64,000 nt of DNA from Clostridia bacterium (GCA_017397845.1 JAFQHU010000003.1:310001-374000), one strand, 5' to 3'. Shown: positions 8,257-18,493, counted from the first letter of the stretch. Numbers and translations are program-made. The notes: a model not told the origin generated them from the sequence alone.

Positions 8257-10893
8257 TTATTTAAGCATTGAAGCAAGAACTTCAGAGGCCGTTTTTACCG
8301 CTCCGGGAAGAAGAGTAATATCCTTTGCACCCGCCATAGCACTGTCAGGCTTACCGCCACCGTTACCGCCGGCTTTCTTTGCAATTTCACGGGCAAGATT
8401 TCCTGCATGAGCACCTTTTGAAACAGCATCCTTGCCGCAGCAGGTACAGATATTACCCGTGCCCTTCGCCTTTTGTACACCTGCGATTACACCGACGTAA
8501 TTATCACCCTTGCTTTTGACAAGGTCACACATATTACGAAGCTCATCGGGAGTTGTGTCGTCAAGGAAAGCCGTTACGAGCATCACACCGCCGATTTCCT
8601 GTGCATCGGAAAGCATGGATTCAGTTTTTATGTTTGCGAGAACACCCGAAAGTTTTTCGATTTCCTTTTCTTTAGCTTTGAGATCAGCCATAACAGACGC
8701 CGCTTTAACTGCAATATCATTGGCATTGGGAGCTTTGATAGCAGCAGCAGTATCACGTATAAGCGTATTTTTATTATCGATATAAGTCATAACATTCATA
8801 CCTGTTACAGCTTCGATTCTGCGTACGCCTGATGCTACAGAAGACTCGGAAACTATTTTGAAAAGACCGATATTTCCGGTATTTTCAACGTGTGTACCGC
8901 CGCAAAGCTCAGTAGAAAACTCGCCGGCCTTTACCACTCTTACCACATCACCGTATTTTTCACCGAAAAGAGCCATAGCACCCATAGCCTTTGCTTCATC
9001 GATAGGCATTTCTTTAACGAGAAGTGAAACTGATTTGAGAATTTCTTCATTAACCATCGTTTCAACAGACTTGAGCTCTTCAGCGGTAACAGCAGAAAAA
9101 TGAGTAAAATCGAAACGGAGAATATCACTGTTTACGAGCTGGCCTGCCTGCTCAACGTGAGTGCCGAGAACCTTTCTTAATGCTGCCTGAAGAAGATGTG
9201 CGGCTGTATGGTTTCTCATTGTGGCTCTTCTCTTATTGTCATCGTAAACAGTAACAGCACCGTCACCGACTTTTATGCCGTCACCTGAGGCTACACCGTG
9301 ATGAAGAATCACACCGTCTGCATCTTTGGTTGTATTGGTGACTTCAAAGGAATTTTCACCTAATAAGATTATACCGCTGTCACCTGCCTGACCGCCGCTT
9401 TCAGCATAGAAGGAAGTTTTGTCGAGAATGATAGTAGCTTCAGCTCCGTCTTCGATAAAATCTTTTCTTTCGCCGTCGGCAACAATAGCAACTACTTCGG
9501 CAACGGTATTGTTTTCGGTGTAACCGAAGAATCCGGTAGCATTTATATCTTTAAGGGATACCCCTGTATTTCGCCAGTCGGATTCAGCAGTTGCACCCTT
9601 ACCGCTTTTGGCTTTCTGTCTCGCCTGTTCAACAAGCTTTCTGAATGACTCTTCGTCAACGGTCATATTTTTTTCTTCTGCAATTTCCTTGGTAAGGTCA
9701 ATTGGGAAACCGTAGGTGTCCTGAAGCTTGAAAGCGTCCTCACCGGAAATTACTCCGCCTTCGGATTTTGCAATCATCTCATTAAGAAGTCCGAGACCGG
9801 AATCGATCGTCTTATAGAAGCTTTCTTCTTCCATAGAGATAACTTTTTTGATATAATCCTTCTTTTCTGCCAACTCAGGGTACGCACTGATATTTTCAGC
9901 GATAACTGTATCGCAAACCTCAGCAAGGAAAGGTCTGTTTATACCGATGAGTCTGCCATGTCTTGCGGCTCTGCGGAGAAGACGGCGAAGAACATATCCT
10001 CTGCCGCTGTTTGACGGAAGAACACCGTCACCGACCATAAAGGTTGTACTGCGGATGTGATCGGTGATAACACGGAGAGATACATCCTTTTTTTCATCGT
10101 CATGGTAATTGATACCGGCTATATCAATGATATGCTTCATGATATTGCGTACGGTGTCAACCTCAAATAGATTATCCACATCCTGCATCACGCAAGCAAG
10201 TCTTTCAAGACCCATACCCGTATCAATGTTAGGATTTGCAAGACGGGTATAGTTATTGTTTCCGTCGTTTTCAAACTGAGTGAAAACAAGGTTCCATACT
10301 TCGATATATCTGTCGCAGTCACATCCGACCTTACAGTCAGGTTTACCGCAGCCTTTACCGGGGCCTCTGTCAAAATAAATTTCTGAACAAGGGCCGCAGG
10401 GACCTGCACCGTGCTCCCAGAAATTATCTTCCTTACCGAAACGTACCATGTGAGAGGGATCAACACCAACCTCTTTTGTCCAGATGTCAAAAGCCTCGTC
10501 ATCATCAAGATACACACTTACATAAAGAAGCTCTTCGGGAATCTCCATAACCTTGGTAAAGAATTCCCAAGCCCAGGCAGTGGCCTCTCTTTTAAAATAG
10601 TCACCGAATGAGAAATTACCGAGCATTTCGAAATATGTGCCGTGACGTGCAGTTTTACCCACATTTTCGATATCAGGTGTACGGATGCATTTCTGACAGG
10701 TAGTAACTCTTTTGCTGGGAGGTGTAACCTCACCGGTAAAATATTTTTTCATCGGTGTCATACCGGCATTGATAAGCAAAATACTTTTATCTCCCTGAGG
10801 AACGAGAGAGAAGCTGGGAAGTCTCAAATGCTCCTTACTTTCAAAAAAGGCGAGATATTTCTCTCGTATTTCATTAAGTCCCATCCATTTCAT
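8257..10893 (-). CDS. alaS: Alanyl-tRNA synthetase
   Basis: Charges tRNA-Ala and edits mischarged Ser/Gly. The 878 residues comprise the class II catalytic core (1-240; INAGMTPMKKYFTGE, VTTCQKCIRTPDIENVGKTARHGTYFEMLGNFSFGDYF split over motif regions), the tRNA recognition domain, the editing domain with HTAAH (about 559) and CGGTH (about 667), and the C-terminal DHHA1/oligomerization domain ending near VLASMLK. It heads the long minus-strand run and is controlled by the T-box leader upstream. Ribosome binding site GAAAGGAAA lies before the ATG. Confidence 0.98.
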   Translation of the reverse strand: MKWMGLNEIREKYLAFFESKEHLRLPSFSLVPQGDKSILLINAGMTPMKKYFTGEVTPPSKRVTTCQKCIRTPDIENVGKTARHGTYFEMLGNFSFGDYFKREATAWAWEFFTKVMEIPEELLYVSVYLDDDEAFDIWTKEVGVDPSHMVRFGKEDNFWEHGAGPCGPCSEIYFDRGPGKGCGKPDCKVGCDCDRYIEVWNLVFTQFENDGNNNYTRLANPNIDTGMGLERLACVMQDVDNLFEVDTVRNIMKHIIDIAGINYHDDEKKDVSLRVITDHIRSTTFMVGDGVLPSNSGRGYVLRRLLRRAARHGRLIGINRPFLAEVCDTVIAENISAYPELAEKKDYIKKVISMEEESFYKTIDSGLGLLNEMIAKSEGGVISGEDAFKLQDTYGFPIDLTKEIAEEKNMTVDEESFRKLVEQARQKAKSGKGATAESDWRNTGVSLKDINATGFFGYTENNTVAEVVAIVADGERKDFIEDGAEATIILDKTSFYAESGGQAGDSGIILLGENSFEVTNTTKDADGVILHHGVASGDGIKVGDGAVTVYDDNKRRATMRNHTAAHLLQAALRKVLGTHVEQAGQLVNSDILRFDFTHFSAVTAEELKSVETMVNEEILKSVSLLVKEMPIDEAKAMGAMALFGEKYGDVVRVVKAGEFSTELCGGTHVENTGNIGLFKIVSESSVASGVRRIEAVTGMNVMTYIDNKNTLIRDTAAAIKAPNANDIAVKAASVMADLKAKEKEIEKLSGVLANIKTESMLSDAQEIGGVMLVTAFLDDTTPDELRNMCDLVKSKGDNYVGVIAGVQKAKGTGNICTCCGKDAVSKGAHAGNLAREIAKKAGGNGGGKPDSAMAGAKDITLLPGAVKTASEVLASMLK

Positions 10894-10924
10894 ATTTCTG
10901 ATTTCCTTTCGATATATAAATTAT

Positions 10925-11165
10925 TTTTTTAAAAAAATATAGTGCCACACACACTATCGGGGTGAACAAAGCCACGGTACCACCCGATTTGTGCATAAAG
11001 CACCACTCTTTTATCTTTAACGCAGATTATACGGCTGCCCTTTCGGGCGCAACTGGTGAAAGCAGCAATATTCTTTTTTACCTTAAATGAGCTCTCAGCC
11101 AAGGCTCATACTCTCTGGAAAAGGCAACAAAAAGATATATCTTTCGTCATAGTCATTAAAATATC
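10925..11165 (-). promoter_or_regulatory. T-box riboswitch leader of alaS
   Basis: The leader holds the T-box core GGGTGGTACCGTGG (plus-strand 10972-10985), which pairs with the free acceptor end of uncharged tRNA. An upstream Stem I-like region with AGAGAGTATGAGCC is followed by two adjacent GCT triplets (11061-11066) that can serve as the alanine specifier. Downstream, a hairpin ATAGTG/CACTAT (10939-10957) followed by a T-run is the terminator. Uncharged tRNA-Ala should favour the antiterminator and raise alaS expression. Confidence 0.9.
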
Positions 11166-11269
11166 CGTAACAAAGTAATTTTACTATAAATTCTCTTATT
11201 TTGTCAAGCATAAAAGGTATTTTTTATCATTGCAAAATAACTAAGCATAAAATTAATATGCTTCGAGCA

Positions 11270-11839
11270 TCAGTTCTTTTCCGGTAAAAAGTCCATTCCT
11301 CTGCCAAGTCCGTGCCTTATGAGGCTGGACATAATAGAGGCAACCTCTGCTGCGGGACGCCGTGGTTCTTTGTTAAGCCAGGTCCACAAAAAGCTCGTCA
11401 TACCTGCAGAAATGAAATTTATAATATAACTTGTAGTTTCTCCGACAGCCTCTTCATCGAGGAATTTTCCGGTCATTCTGATATAAGCCTCACCTACACT
11501 TATATTTCCCTTATCACTGAGAACAATAAGGAATAAATCTCTTTTTCCCTCAATATATTCGAGAAGACGAGTAAGAAAAACAGTAGTATTATAGCCTTCC
11601 TGATTAACAGTATAAAACACCTCAAGCATATCGTTCATAATATCTTGGATAATATCGTCATAAAGCTCGTATTGAGTATTATAATGGCGATAAAAGGTAC
11701 TTCTGTTTATATCTGCCCCGTCACAGACATCCTTTATACTTATGTTATGAATTGATTTATCACTCATAAGGTCAATAAGGCTTTCCTTAAGAAGCATTTT
11801 AGTCATTTTAACCCTGCGGCTTTCCTTTATTTCAGACAT
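11270..11839 (-). CDS. TetR/AcrR-family transcriptional regulator
   Basis: A 189-residue regulator. The N-terminal helix-turn-helix (about 10-58) reads with the TetR hallmarks ISIKDVCDGADINRSTFYRHYNT split across the motif, followed by YELYDDI. The C-terminal ligand domain is of the TetR_C type found in Clostridia regulators (FISAGMTSFLWTWL near 160). It is divergent from the broken yitT and the ABC exporter genes, which are its plausible targets through the 200-bp intergenic region. The ligand is unknown. Confidence 0.88.
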   Translation of the reverse strand: MSEIKESRRVKMTKMLLKESLIDLMSDKSIHNISIKDVCDGADINRSTFYRHYNTQYELYDDIIQDIMNDMLEVFYTVNQEGYNTTVFLTRLLEYIEGKRDLFLIVLSDKGNISVGEAYIRMTGKFLDEEAVGETTSYIINFISAGMTSFLWTWLNKEPRRPAAEVASIMSSLIRHGLGRGMDFLPEKN

Positions 11840-12046
11840 GACAGAAACCTCACTTTAATTTTATTATAAGTCATTATAGCAGATAAATATTTAAAATGCA
11901 ACACTGTGTGGAAAAATATTCACAACGCTATTATTTTACCGCAGAAACGTATAAGCAACAAAAAATAACATATAATTATTTTTTTATGTATCTTTTTTCA
12001 GTGCAGTATGGTATAATATAAAAAAGTAAAATAAAGGAGTTCCGTT
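11840..12046. promoter_or_regulatory. Divergent intergenic region tetR / yitT remnant
   Basis: The 207-bp AT-rich gap holds a plus-strand TATAAT-type box at GGTATAATAT near 12010 and an AAAGGAG ribosome binding site before 12047. No clear TetR operator dyad could be picked by eye. Confidence 0.4.
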
Positions 12047-12399
12047 TTGAAAGAAAAAATTATCAGTGAAATAAAAAGCTTGAGATGGCAAAACTTTATC
12101 TTTTTGCTGTTAGCGGGCATCATAAACGCTTTCGGTGTTACTGTTTTTTTGACACCCGTGAAGCTTTACGACAGCGGTATATCGGGAACCTCAATGCTTT
12201 TGTCACAAATCTCGATGCCTTCGAACAAGGTACAACAAAAATCGCAGCTACAGGCGGATATTCAAACGCAGAAAAAACAGTAATCTATTTTGTAGTAAAC
12301 AGATTTCAGATTTCAAAGCTGAGAAACATTGTGCGCAGCATCGATCCGAAAGCTTATCTTACAATCCACGATGTGGCTGATATATTTAAAGGTGATTGA
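12047..12399 (+). pseudogene. YitT-family membrane protein broken by internal deletion
   Basis: The first frame from 12047 encodes a typical YitT N-terminus (first transmembrane helix, then PVKLYDSGISGTSMLL). Near 12205-12230 homology jumps to another frame carrying the C-terminal DUF2179 domain (GTTKIAATGGYSNAEKTVIY, then DPKAYLTIHDVADIF), ending at 12399. About 150-180 residues holding the remaining membrane helices are missing and the two pieces are out of frame. A good ribosome binding site (AAAGGAG) remains. Intact YitT proteins run near 280 residues. The family function is unsettled. Confidence 0.85.
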
Positions 12400-12422
12400 G
12401 AATTAACAGAAGGTGAAAAAAT

Positions 12423-13115
12423 ATGCTTGAAATTAAAAATATAACAAAAAAATACGGTAAATTGAAAGCAAATGACAATATATCTTTTTCTGTCAGCAGC
12501 GGTGAAATAGCTATACTGCTCGGTCCCAACGGAGCAGGTAAATCTACGCTCATCAAAAGTATAGCCGGTCTTTTAAGGTTTGACGGAGAAATAATTACCG
12601 ACGGAGAAGGAAATAAAACTCTTCATTCCAAAAGCATTATCGGATATATTCCCGAAATGCCCACGGTATACGATATGCTTACCGTCGGTGAGCATATTGA
12701 ATTCATTTTGAGAGCATATAAAAAAGAAAATGACGGCTATGGTGATGAGCTTTTGGAGCTTTTTGAGCTCAGTGAAAAAAAAGATAAGTTATGCAAAGAG
12801 CTGTCGAAAGGTATGCAGCAAAAGCTTTCTATCTGCTGCGGACTTGTCCACAGACCTAAGATAGTGATTTTTGATGAGCCAATGGTTGGTCTTGACCCCC
12901 ACGCAATTAAAAATTTAAAGGAAATTTTCTTAAAATTGAAAAATGAGGGTTGTGCTGTTCTCATAAGCACACATATGATAGACAGCGTGGAAAATTATTG
13001 GGATACTGCCTATATTATGATGAACGGTCAGCTTAAGCAAACCGTTTTTAACGGTCAGGAAGGTGCATCTCTAAGTGAAACGTTCTTTGCTGTTACTGAG
13101 GGTGGAGCAAAATGA
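12423..13115 (+). CDS. ABC transporter ATP-binding protein
   Basis: A 230-residue nucleotide-binding subunit: Walker A GPNGAGKST (about 34-42), signature ELSKGMQQKLSI (about 128), Walker B IVIFDEPMVGLDP (about 150) and the switch His in STHMID. It overlaps the permease gene by 4 bp (ATGA), so the two form an exporter. The exporter family resembles multidrug/bacteriocin or lantibiotic ABC types without a known substrate. It follows the yitT remnant by 23 bp and may be regulated by the divergent TetR protein. Confidence 0.93.
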   Translation: MLEIKNITKKYGKLKANDNISFSVSSGEIAILLGPNGAGKSTLIKSIAGLLRFDGEIITDGEGNKTLHSKSIIGYIPEMPTVYDMLTVGEHIEFILRAYKKENDGYGDELLELFELSEKKDKLCKELSKGMQQKLSICCGLVHRPKIVIFDEPMVGLDPHAIKNLKEIFLKLKNEGCAVLISTHMIDSVENYWDTAYIMMNGQLKQTVFNGQEGASLSETFFAVTEGGAK

Positions 13116-14668
13116 ATCCTTTTATATATCTTGTCACCAGAAAAGCAAAAAACGGAATTAAAGAATTTTTGAGAAAGCCTTCAAAAATTATTTTTGTTTT
13201 ATTCTTTCTGCTAATTTTAATATTCAGCTTCCGAACAAGCACAGCATCTGCACCCGAAGCCTTTTACAGAGACAAAAGTGAATTTTTTGCAATTGTTTTT
13301 GCACTTTACACCTATGCTTTCTTTATGACGGCAAAAAACGGCTTTATCAACGGTGCATCTATGTTTTCTATGGCAGATGTCAACATTCTTTTTACCTCGC
13401 CGCTCAAAGAAAAAAGCATTCTGACCTACGGTCTTATTCAGCAGTTAAGCAAATCTCTAACATTAGGTGTTTTTATTCTTTATCAGTCTTCTCTCGTAAA
13501 CAGTGTATACGGTCTGTCCTCCTCCTCACTGTTTGCTGTATTAGTCGGCTACGGTGCAGTTATTTTTTTGGGTCAGATGTTTGCCACGGTAATATATGCA
13601 CTCACCTGCTCTGACGATAAAACAGTATTAAAAGGAAAAACTGTATTTTACGGAATTTTCCTGCTTTTTGCCTGCATTCTTCTTTTTAATACTTATTTAT
13701 CCGGTATTTCGGTTGAAGGTCTCGTCAGTGCCGCCGAAAATAAAATAATGTACCTTTGCCCTGTCAGCGGATTCATATCCTTTGCTGTCCGTGGTGTAAT
13801 CGAAGGTGAATCAACACCTTTGTTATCAGGGCTTTGCATTTATTTCACGCTGTGTTTTGTCTGTTATATAATACTTTCAAAAATCAAAGGTGATTTTTAC
13901 GAAGATGTGCTGAAAGCAACCCAGATAAGCTATTCGGCAATAACAGCACGAAAAGAAGGTAAGGTCGCCGAAACAGCACCGCGAAACGTTAAAACAGGAA
14001 AAACCGGGCTCGGTAAAGGCTTCGGTGCTTCGGCAGTGACATATAAGCATAAAAAAGAAAACAAAAGAAGCAATCCTCTTTTAATCAGCCCTGTATCCTT
14101 AACGATGGCAGCATTTTCCTTAATTTACTGTCTTATGTTTTCCGGGGAAAATATTGCACTTTTTGTTATAAATGTATATACTATGTCTATGACAGTATGT
14201 ATCGGAAGATGGGCAAAGGAGTTTACATATCCGTATATTTATCTCATTCCGGAAACAAATTTCCGAAAGCTGCTTTATCTTCTCAAAGCTGATATCCCTC
14301 TTATTGCATTAGAAAGCGGACTTTGTTTTGCTCCGCTCGTTATTCTCGGTTCCTGTGGTATAATCGAAGGGATATCTATGGCTGTGTCAAGATTTACATT
14401 CGGCTTGCTGTTCATTGGAGTTAACCTTGTTTTACAAAGATTTACGGGTGATTCCGAAAAGAAGGTTTTCACGGTATTAATTTATTTCTTTCTCAGCGTA
14501 TTTTTCTCTTTACCCGCAGCAGCTGTGGGAACTATCACGGGAGCGGCATTTCCTTTTAACCCTGAAATAATTTATATCGTTATGGCAATAATCAACAGCA
14601 TAATCTCACTTGTGCTTATTTACATATGCAGAAATGTATTGGAATACTCTGAACACAACAACAGATAA
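13112..14668 (+). CDS. ABC exporter permease (putative ABC_export family)
   Basis: A 518-residue integral membrane protein with about ten to twelve hydrophobic segments: an N-terminal one at 25-43, several to residue 255, a cytosolic basic loop around 270-320 ([20 protein letters not shown]), then a second membrane half. The pattern [20 protein letters not shown] is typical of the putative ABC exporter domain. It is translationally coupled with the ATP-binding subunit. Substrate unknown. Confidence 0.85.
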   Translation: MNPFIYLVTRKAKNGIKEFLRKPSKIIFVLFFLLILIFSFRTSTASAPEAFYRDKSEFFAIVFALYTYAFFMTAKNGFINGASMFSMADVNILFTSPLKEKSILTYGLIQQLSKSLTLGVFILYQSSLVNSVYGLSSSSLFAVLVGYGAVIFLGQMFATVIYALTCSDDKTVLKGKTVFYGIFLLFACILLFNTYLSGISVEGLVSAAENKIMYLCPVSGFISFAVRGVIEGESTPLLSGLCIYFTLCFVCYIILSKIKGDFYEDVLKATQISYSAITARKEGKVAETAPRNVKTGKTGLGKGFGASAVTYKHKKENKRSNPLLISPVSLTMAAFSLIYCLMFSGENIALFVINVYTMSMTVCIGRWAKEFTYPYIYLIPETNFRKLLYLLKADIPLIALESGLCFAPLVILGSCGIIEGISMAVSRFTFGLLFIGVNLVLQRFTGDSEKKVFTVLIYFFLSVFFSLPAAAVGTITGAAFPFNPEIIYIVMAIINSIISLVLIYICRNVLEYSEHNNR

Positions 14669-14682
14669 GAAAGGACACAAAT

Positions 14683-15567
14683 ATGAAAGGTATTATTTTA
14701 GCCGGTGGCTCAGGTACAAGACTTTATCCGCTTACTATGGTTATGTCAAAACAACTCCTCCCCGTTTATGACAAGCCTATGATCTATTATCCCCTCTCTG
14801 TTCTTATGTTAGCGGGAATAAAGGACATTCTCATTATCTCGACACCTACGGATCTTCCGAACTTTGAAAGACTTTTAGGTGACGGAAGCGATTTCGGTGT
14901 AAATCTTTCCTACGCCGAGCAGCCATCTCCCGACGGTTTGGCCCAAGCTTTTATCATCGGCGAGGAATTTATCGGTGATGACTGCTGTGCGATGGTGCTT
15001 GGTGATAACATCTTTTACGGCAACGGGTTTACAAAAATTTTAACCGAAGCCAAAGAAAATGCCCAAAAAGGCATCGCTACCGTTTTCGGCTATTATGTGG
15101 ACGATCCTGAACGCTTCGGTGTGGTAGAATTTGATAAAAATAAAAATGTGATTTCTATCGAAGAAAAGCCTGAAAATCCGAAGTCGAACTACTGCGTAAC
15201 AGGACTTTACTTTTACGATAACCGTGTCAGTGAATATGCAAAATCTATAAAAAAATCCGACAGAGGAGAATATGAGATAACCGATCTTAATGTCCGTTAT
15301 CTGAAAGAAAACGCTTTGGCTGTAAAGCTTTTAGGCAGAGGCTTTGCGTGGCTCGATACGGGTACTGTGGAAAGCCTCCACGAGGCAGCAGAGTTCGTAA
15401 GAATAACAGAAACAAGGCAATCGGTTATGATTTCCGCACCGGAAGAAATCGCATACATCAAGGGCTGGATAAGTGAGGAACAGCTTATGAAGGCCGCCGA
15501 AAAATACGGCAAATCCCTTTACGGTCAGCATCTCAAAAAGGTAGCTGAGGGCAAATACAGATATTAA
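14683..15567 (+). CDS. rfbA: Glucose-1-phosphate thymidylyltransferase
   Basis: Makes dTDP-glucose from dTTP and glucose 1-phosphate, the first step of dTDP-rhamnose synthesis. The 294-residue protein has the nucleotidyltransferase signature [11 protein letters not shown] (8-18), the catalytic-site segment [11 protein letters not shown] (about 161) and [11 protein letters not shown] (about 219), all typical of RfbA/RmlA. No rfbB, rfbC or rfbD lies in the window, so the gene is apart from its pathway. AAGGACA ribosome binding site; 14 bp after the permease gene. Confidence 0.96.
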   Translation: MKGIILAGGSGTRLYPLTMVMSKQLLPVYDKPMIYYPLSVLMLAGIKDILIISTPTDLPNFERLLGDGSDFGVNLSYAEQPSPDGLAQAFIIGEEFIGDDCCAMVLGDNIFYGNGFTKILTEAKENAQKGIATVFGYYVDDPERFGVVEFDKNKNVISIEEKPENPKSNYCVTGLYFYDNRVSEYAKSIKKSDRGEYEITDLNVRYLKENALAVKLLGRGFAWLDTGTVESLHEAAEFVRITETRQSVMISAPEEIAYIKGWISEEQLMKAAEKYGKSLYGQHLKKVAEGKYRY

Positions 15568-15573
15568 AAGTAA

Positions 15574-15608
15574 ACAGCACCTTTGGAAATAAAATCCATC
15601 GGTGCTGT
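15574..15608. terminator. Bidirectional terminator rfbA / GNAT gene
   Basis: Inverted repeat ACAGCACC / GGTGCTGT with a 19-nt internal part that itself pairs (TGGA / TCCA), followed by a T-rich stretch, between convergent genes. Confidence 0.75.
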
Positions 15609-15611
15609 ATT

Positions 15612-16097
15612 TTATATAGTTTTTTCAAAAGCCAATCTTTCATCTCCGTCTTCGAGGTGAATTATTCCGCAATAGGTATAGCCGAGCTTAGAAAGCATAT
15701 TCTGCATTACCTTATTATCTCTGTGAGTGTCGATTCGTATATGAGGAAACTGACTTTCAGCCCACCTCATCATAAAGGTACCCGTACCCTTCACCTCACC
15801 CGAAGAAGCGATACGGTGTACTACCGCATATGGCTCATCATTGTGCCATTGTCCGTCATATATAACCTTATATGTAGGGTCGTCACCGCAAATAAAAGCA
15901 AGAACCCCTATTATCTTTTCACCCTCTGTACAGACAAAGCTTTGACCGATTTCTATATCCTTTTCGATGAGCGCTCTCTGAGGTTTATGAGTTTTCCATT
16001 GGTTGGGATTACCCGTTTTAACCATAAAGTCACGGGCAAGAGCATAAATCTCCATAACTCTGTCAAGGTCATCAGGCATAGTTTTTCTTATTTCCAT
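15612..16097 (-). CDS. GNAT-family N-acetyltransferase
   Basis: A 161-residue acetyltransferase with the start at 16097, where GAGGTAAAA precedes the ATG; longer frames would run into nadE. MEIRKTMPDDLDRVMEIY is the usual GNAT beginning, SFVCTEGEKIIGVLAFI the central strand, and VKGTGTFMMRWAESQ holds the degenerate acetyl-CoA loop (expected RxxGxG). RIDTHRDNKVMQNMLSKLGY is the C-terminal segment. Substrate unknown. It is coupled to nadE, 10 bp downstream of its stop. Confidence 0.88.
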   Translation of the reverse strand: MEIRKTMPDDLDRVMEIYALARDFMVKTGNPNQWKTHKPQRALIEKDIEIGQSFVCTEGEKIIGVLAFICGDDPTYKVIYDGQWHNDEPYAVVHRIASSGEVKGTGTFMMRWAESQFPHIRIDTHRDNKVMQNMLSKLGYTYCGIIHLEDGDERLAFEKTI

Positions 16098-16107
16098 TTT
16101 TACCTCA

Positions 16108-16851
16108 TCAGATATATTTTTCATCGGGAACATAACCGGGAATAGTTTTTAATTTAAAGGCATTGATACGGTTTAGAAAATCTATTCTTTCTTTGGTTTT
16201 TACATCTTCACATACACCTGTTCTGATGTATTTGTCCAAAACAGCATAAGTAAAGCCTAATTTATCCTCATCGGTATAACCGCAAAGTCCGTCTGAGGGC
16301 ACCTTCTCGATAAGATTTTCGGGAAGGCCGAGACATCTGCCCACTTCCTTTACCTCCTGTACAGTGAGATGTGCCAAAGGGCTGAAATCACCGGCACTGT
16401 CACCGTAACGTGTGGAATAGCCTACCCAATCCTCGGAAAGATTGCAAGTGTTTGCAACTCTGCCGTTTAAGGACTGGGAAAAGGCATAAACAGTGGTCAT
16501 TCTCACTCTGGGAGCAAGATTGATTCTTGTTTGCTCCCCTATTTCCAAACCGCAGTCATTCATACCCTTGATTACTCCGTCGTAAGCATCTTTAATGTTG
16601 CATATATAGTATTTGATACCGAGAAAATTCACAAGCTGTAAAGCATCGTCAATATCCTTTTGCTCACCGTTAGGCATAAGAATACCGTAAACTCTTTCCT
16701 TGCCTAAAGCTTCAACACACAAAGCGGCTACAACAGTTGAATCTTTACCGCCTGAAATACCGATAACCGCATTACAGCCTTTGCCGTTTTCCTCAAACCA
16801 ATCTCTAATCCACTGAATTGCACCGTCGGTTACCTTCTTAACATCAAACAT
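16108..16851 (-). CDS. nadE: NAD synthetase, ammonia-dependent type
   Basis: Converts nicotinic acid adenine dinucleotide to NAD with ATP and ammonia. The 247 residues include the PP-loop SGGKDS (33-38), GKERVYGILMPNGEQ (about 50-64), TCNLSEDWVGYSTRYGDSAGDF (split around 134-155) and VPSDGLCGYTDEDKLGF near 185. There is no glutaminase (nitrilase) domain, so ammonia is the expected nitrogen donor. It precedes the GNAT gene on the minus strand. Confidence 0.96.
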   Translation of the reverse strand: MFDVKKVTDGAIQWIRDWFEENGKGCNAVIGISGGKDSTVVAALCVEALGKERVYGILMPNGEQKDIDDALQLVNFLGIKYYICNIKDAYDGVIKGMNDCGLEIGEQTRINLAPRVRMTTVYAFSQSLNGRVANTCNLSEDWVGYSTRYGDSAGDFSPLAHLTVQEVKEVGRCLGLPENLIEKVPSDGLCGYTDEDKLGFTYAVLDKYIRTGVCEDVKTKERIDFLNRINAFKLKTIPGYVPDEKYI

Positions 16852-16930
16852 ACATTACACCTCTGTTTTTTATTTCAGTAAAGATTATACACTATTTTTC
16901 ACCAAAGTAAATAATTATTTACGATAATTA

Positions 16931-16959
16931 TTGAATTTCAATTAAAACTGTTATATAAT
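16931..16959 (+). promoter_or_regulatory. Sigma-A promoter of the M20 peptidase gene
   Basis: TTGAAT (16931-16936), 17-bp spacer, TATAAT (16954-16959), about 40 bp before the gene start. Confidence 0.75.
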
Positions 16960-17000
16960 TATACGGTAAATTTTTAATATTAAGAAATGAGGCAGATTTT

Positions 17001-18476
17001 ATGAAGAAATCAACCAAAGTTGTTCTTGGTGCTCTCGGTGTTGCAGCTGTGGGTAATGCTGTTCATGCAGCAGTTTACCGTCCGAAAAAGGAAGAAATAA
17101 TTCCTCTTCCGCAGGAAAAGGTCGATGTTGACTCTTACCGTCAGCATCTTTCAAAGGCTGTGCAATTTAAAACAATTTCTTACAGAGACTCTGAAAAGGT
17201 TAATTGGAATGAATTTGAAAAATTCCACCAATTTTTAGACGAGGCTTATCCTCTTATCAAAGAAAATCTCGAAAAAGAAATTGTCCCTCCTGCAAATCTT
17301 CTTTACCGTTGGAAGGGAACGAGAGATGACCTTGACCCGATTGCGCTTTTGGCTCATCAGGACGTTGTTCCCGTTTCAGAGGGCACAGAACAGGATTGGG
17401 AGCACGAAGCTTTCAGCGGATATGATGACGGTGAGTTTATTTGGGGACGCGGTACTGTTGACATGAAAAATCACCTTATTGCAGTCATGGAATCAGTTGA
17501 ATCACTTCTCAAGGACGGATTCCGGCCCGAAAGAGATGTCTATCTCCTCTTTGGTGACAACGAGGAAGTTGTGGCTAACGATAAAAACGGAGCTCACGAT
17601 CTTATGGTAACTCTCCAGAAAAGAGGAATTCGTCTCGACAGTGTTATCGACGAAGGCGGTGCTATTATCCCTATCAATGTACCCGGTGTACTTAACGACA
17701 AATATCTTGTCGGTGTCGGTGTTGCAGAAAAAGGATATGCAGATATAGAAATAGTAGTAAATGCCAAGGGCGGTCATTCCTCGCAACCACCTGTACACAG
17801 TGCATTAGGCAGACTCGCCACTGCGATTTCCGATCTTGAGAAAAATCAATTCAAAGCATATTTCAATGAAAATATGAAAATGCTTATCGATTCTATCGGC
17901 AGAGAATGCACATACCCCATACGTCTTATCACCTGCAATATGCCTCTGCTTATGCCTGCCATTCTCGAAGTATTCAAAGCTATTCCCTTCGGTGCCTGTC
18001 TCGTTAGAACTACCACAGCAGTAACGATGGCACAGGGCAGCCCGGCAGCTAATGTTCTTCCTCAAAGAGCCTCTGCTACCGTTAATTTCCGAGCTATGCC
18101 CGGAACAACTAAACAGGATCTCGTTGATCACATCAGGAAATGTGTAAGATACAAAGATATCGAAATCAATGTTCTTAACTCAAAGGAAGCATCAAAATTC
18201 TCACCCACCGATTCCAGAGCATATAAGATAATCTCTGACATAAACAAAGCTATCGAACCGAACGGAATTGTTGCTCCATACCTCGTTATGGGCGGAACAG
18301 ATGCTTATAACTACGAGCCGATATGTGACAACATTTACCGCTATGCCCCCTTCAAGGTTGATGTACCTCTCCTTCGCTGTACACACGGAACTAACGAAAG
18401 ATTGCCTGTATCCTGCATGGAAAACGCACTTATCTTCTTCAAAAACTACATCAGAAGAGCCAGTGCAGAAAAATAA
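17001..18476 (+). CDS. M20-family metallopeptidase (PM20D1/CPS1-like)
   Basis: A 491-residue zinc amidohydrolase/carboxypeptidase. ALLAHQDVVPV (about 115-125) and WGRGTVDMKNHL (about 150) carry zinc ligands, DNEEVV near 187 the catalytic glutamates, a dimerization domain begins around KGGHSSQPP (about 258), and the last His sits in CTHGTNERLP near 460. An N-terminal hydrophobic segment (VVLGALGVAAVGNAVHAAV) may anchor it to the membrane. Length and layout resemble the large PM20D1/yeast carboxypeptidase S group rather than PepT/PepV. Monocistronic with its own promoter. Confidence 0.9.
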   Translation: MKKSTKVVLGALGVAAVGNAVHAAVYRPKKEEIIPLPQEKVDVDSYRQHLSKAVQFKTISYRDSEKVNWNEFEKFHQFLDEAYPLIKENLEKEIVPPANLLYRWKGTRDDLDPIALLAHQDVVPVSEGTEQDWEHEAFSGYDDGEFIWGRGTVDMKNHLIAVMESVESLLKDGFRPERDVYLLFGDNEEVVANDKNGAHDLMVTLQKRGIRLDSVIDEGGAIIPINVPGVLNDKYLVGVGVAEKGYADIEIVVNAKGGHSSQPPVHSALGRLATAISDLEKNQFKAYFNENMKMLIDSIGRECTYPIRLITCNMPLLMPAILEVFKAIPFGACLVRTTTAVTMAQGSPAANVLPQRASATVNFRAMPGTTKQDLVDHIRKCVRYKDIEINVLNSKEASKFSPTDSRAYKIISDINKAIEPNGIVAPYLVMGGTDAYNYEPICDNIYRYAPFKVDVPLLRCTHGTNERLPVSCMENALIFFKNYIRRASAEK

Positions 18477-18493
18477 TAAAAGAGAGCTTAACT

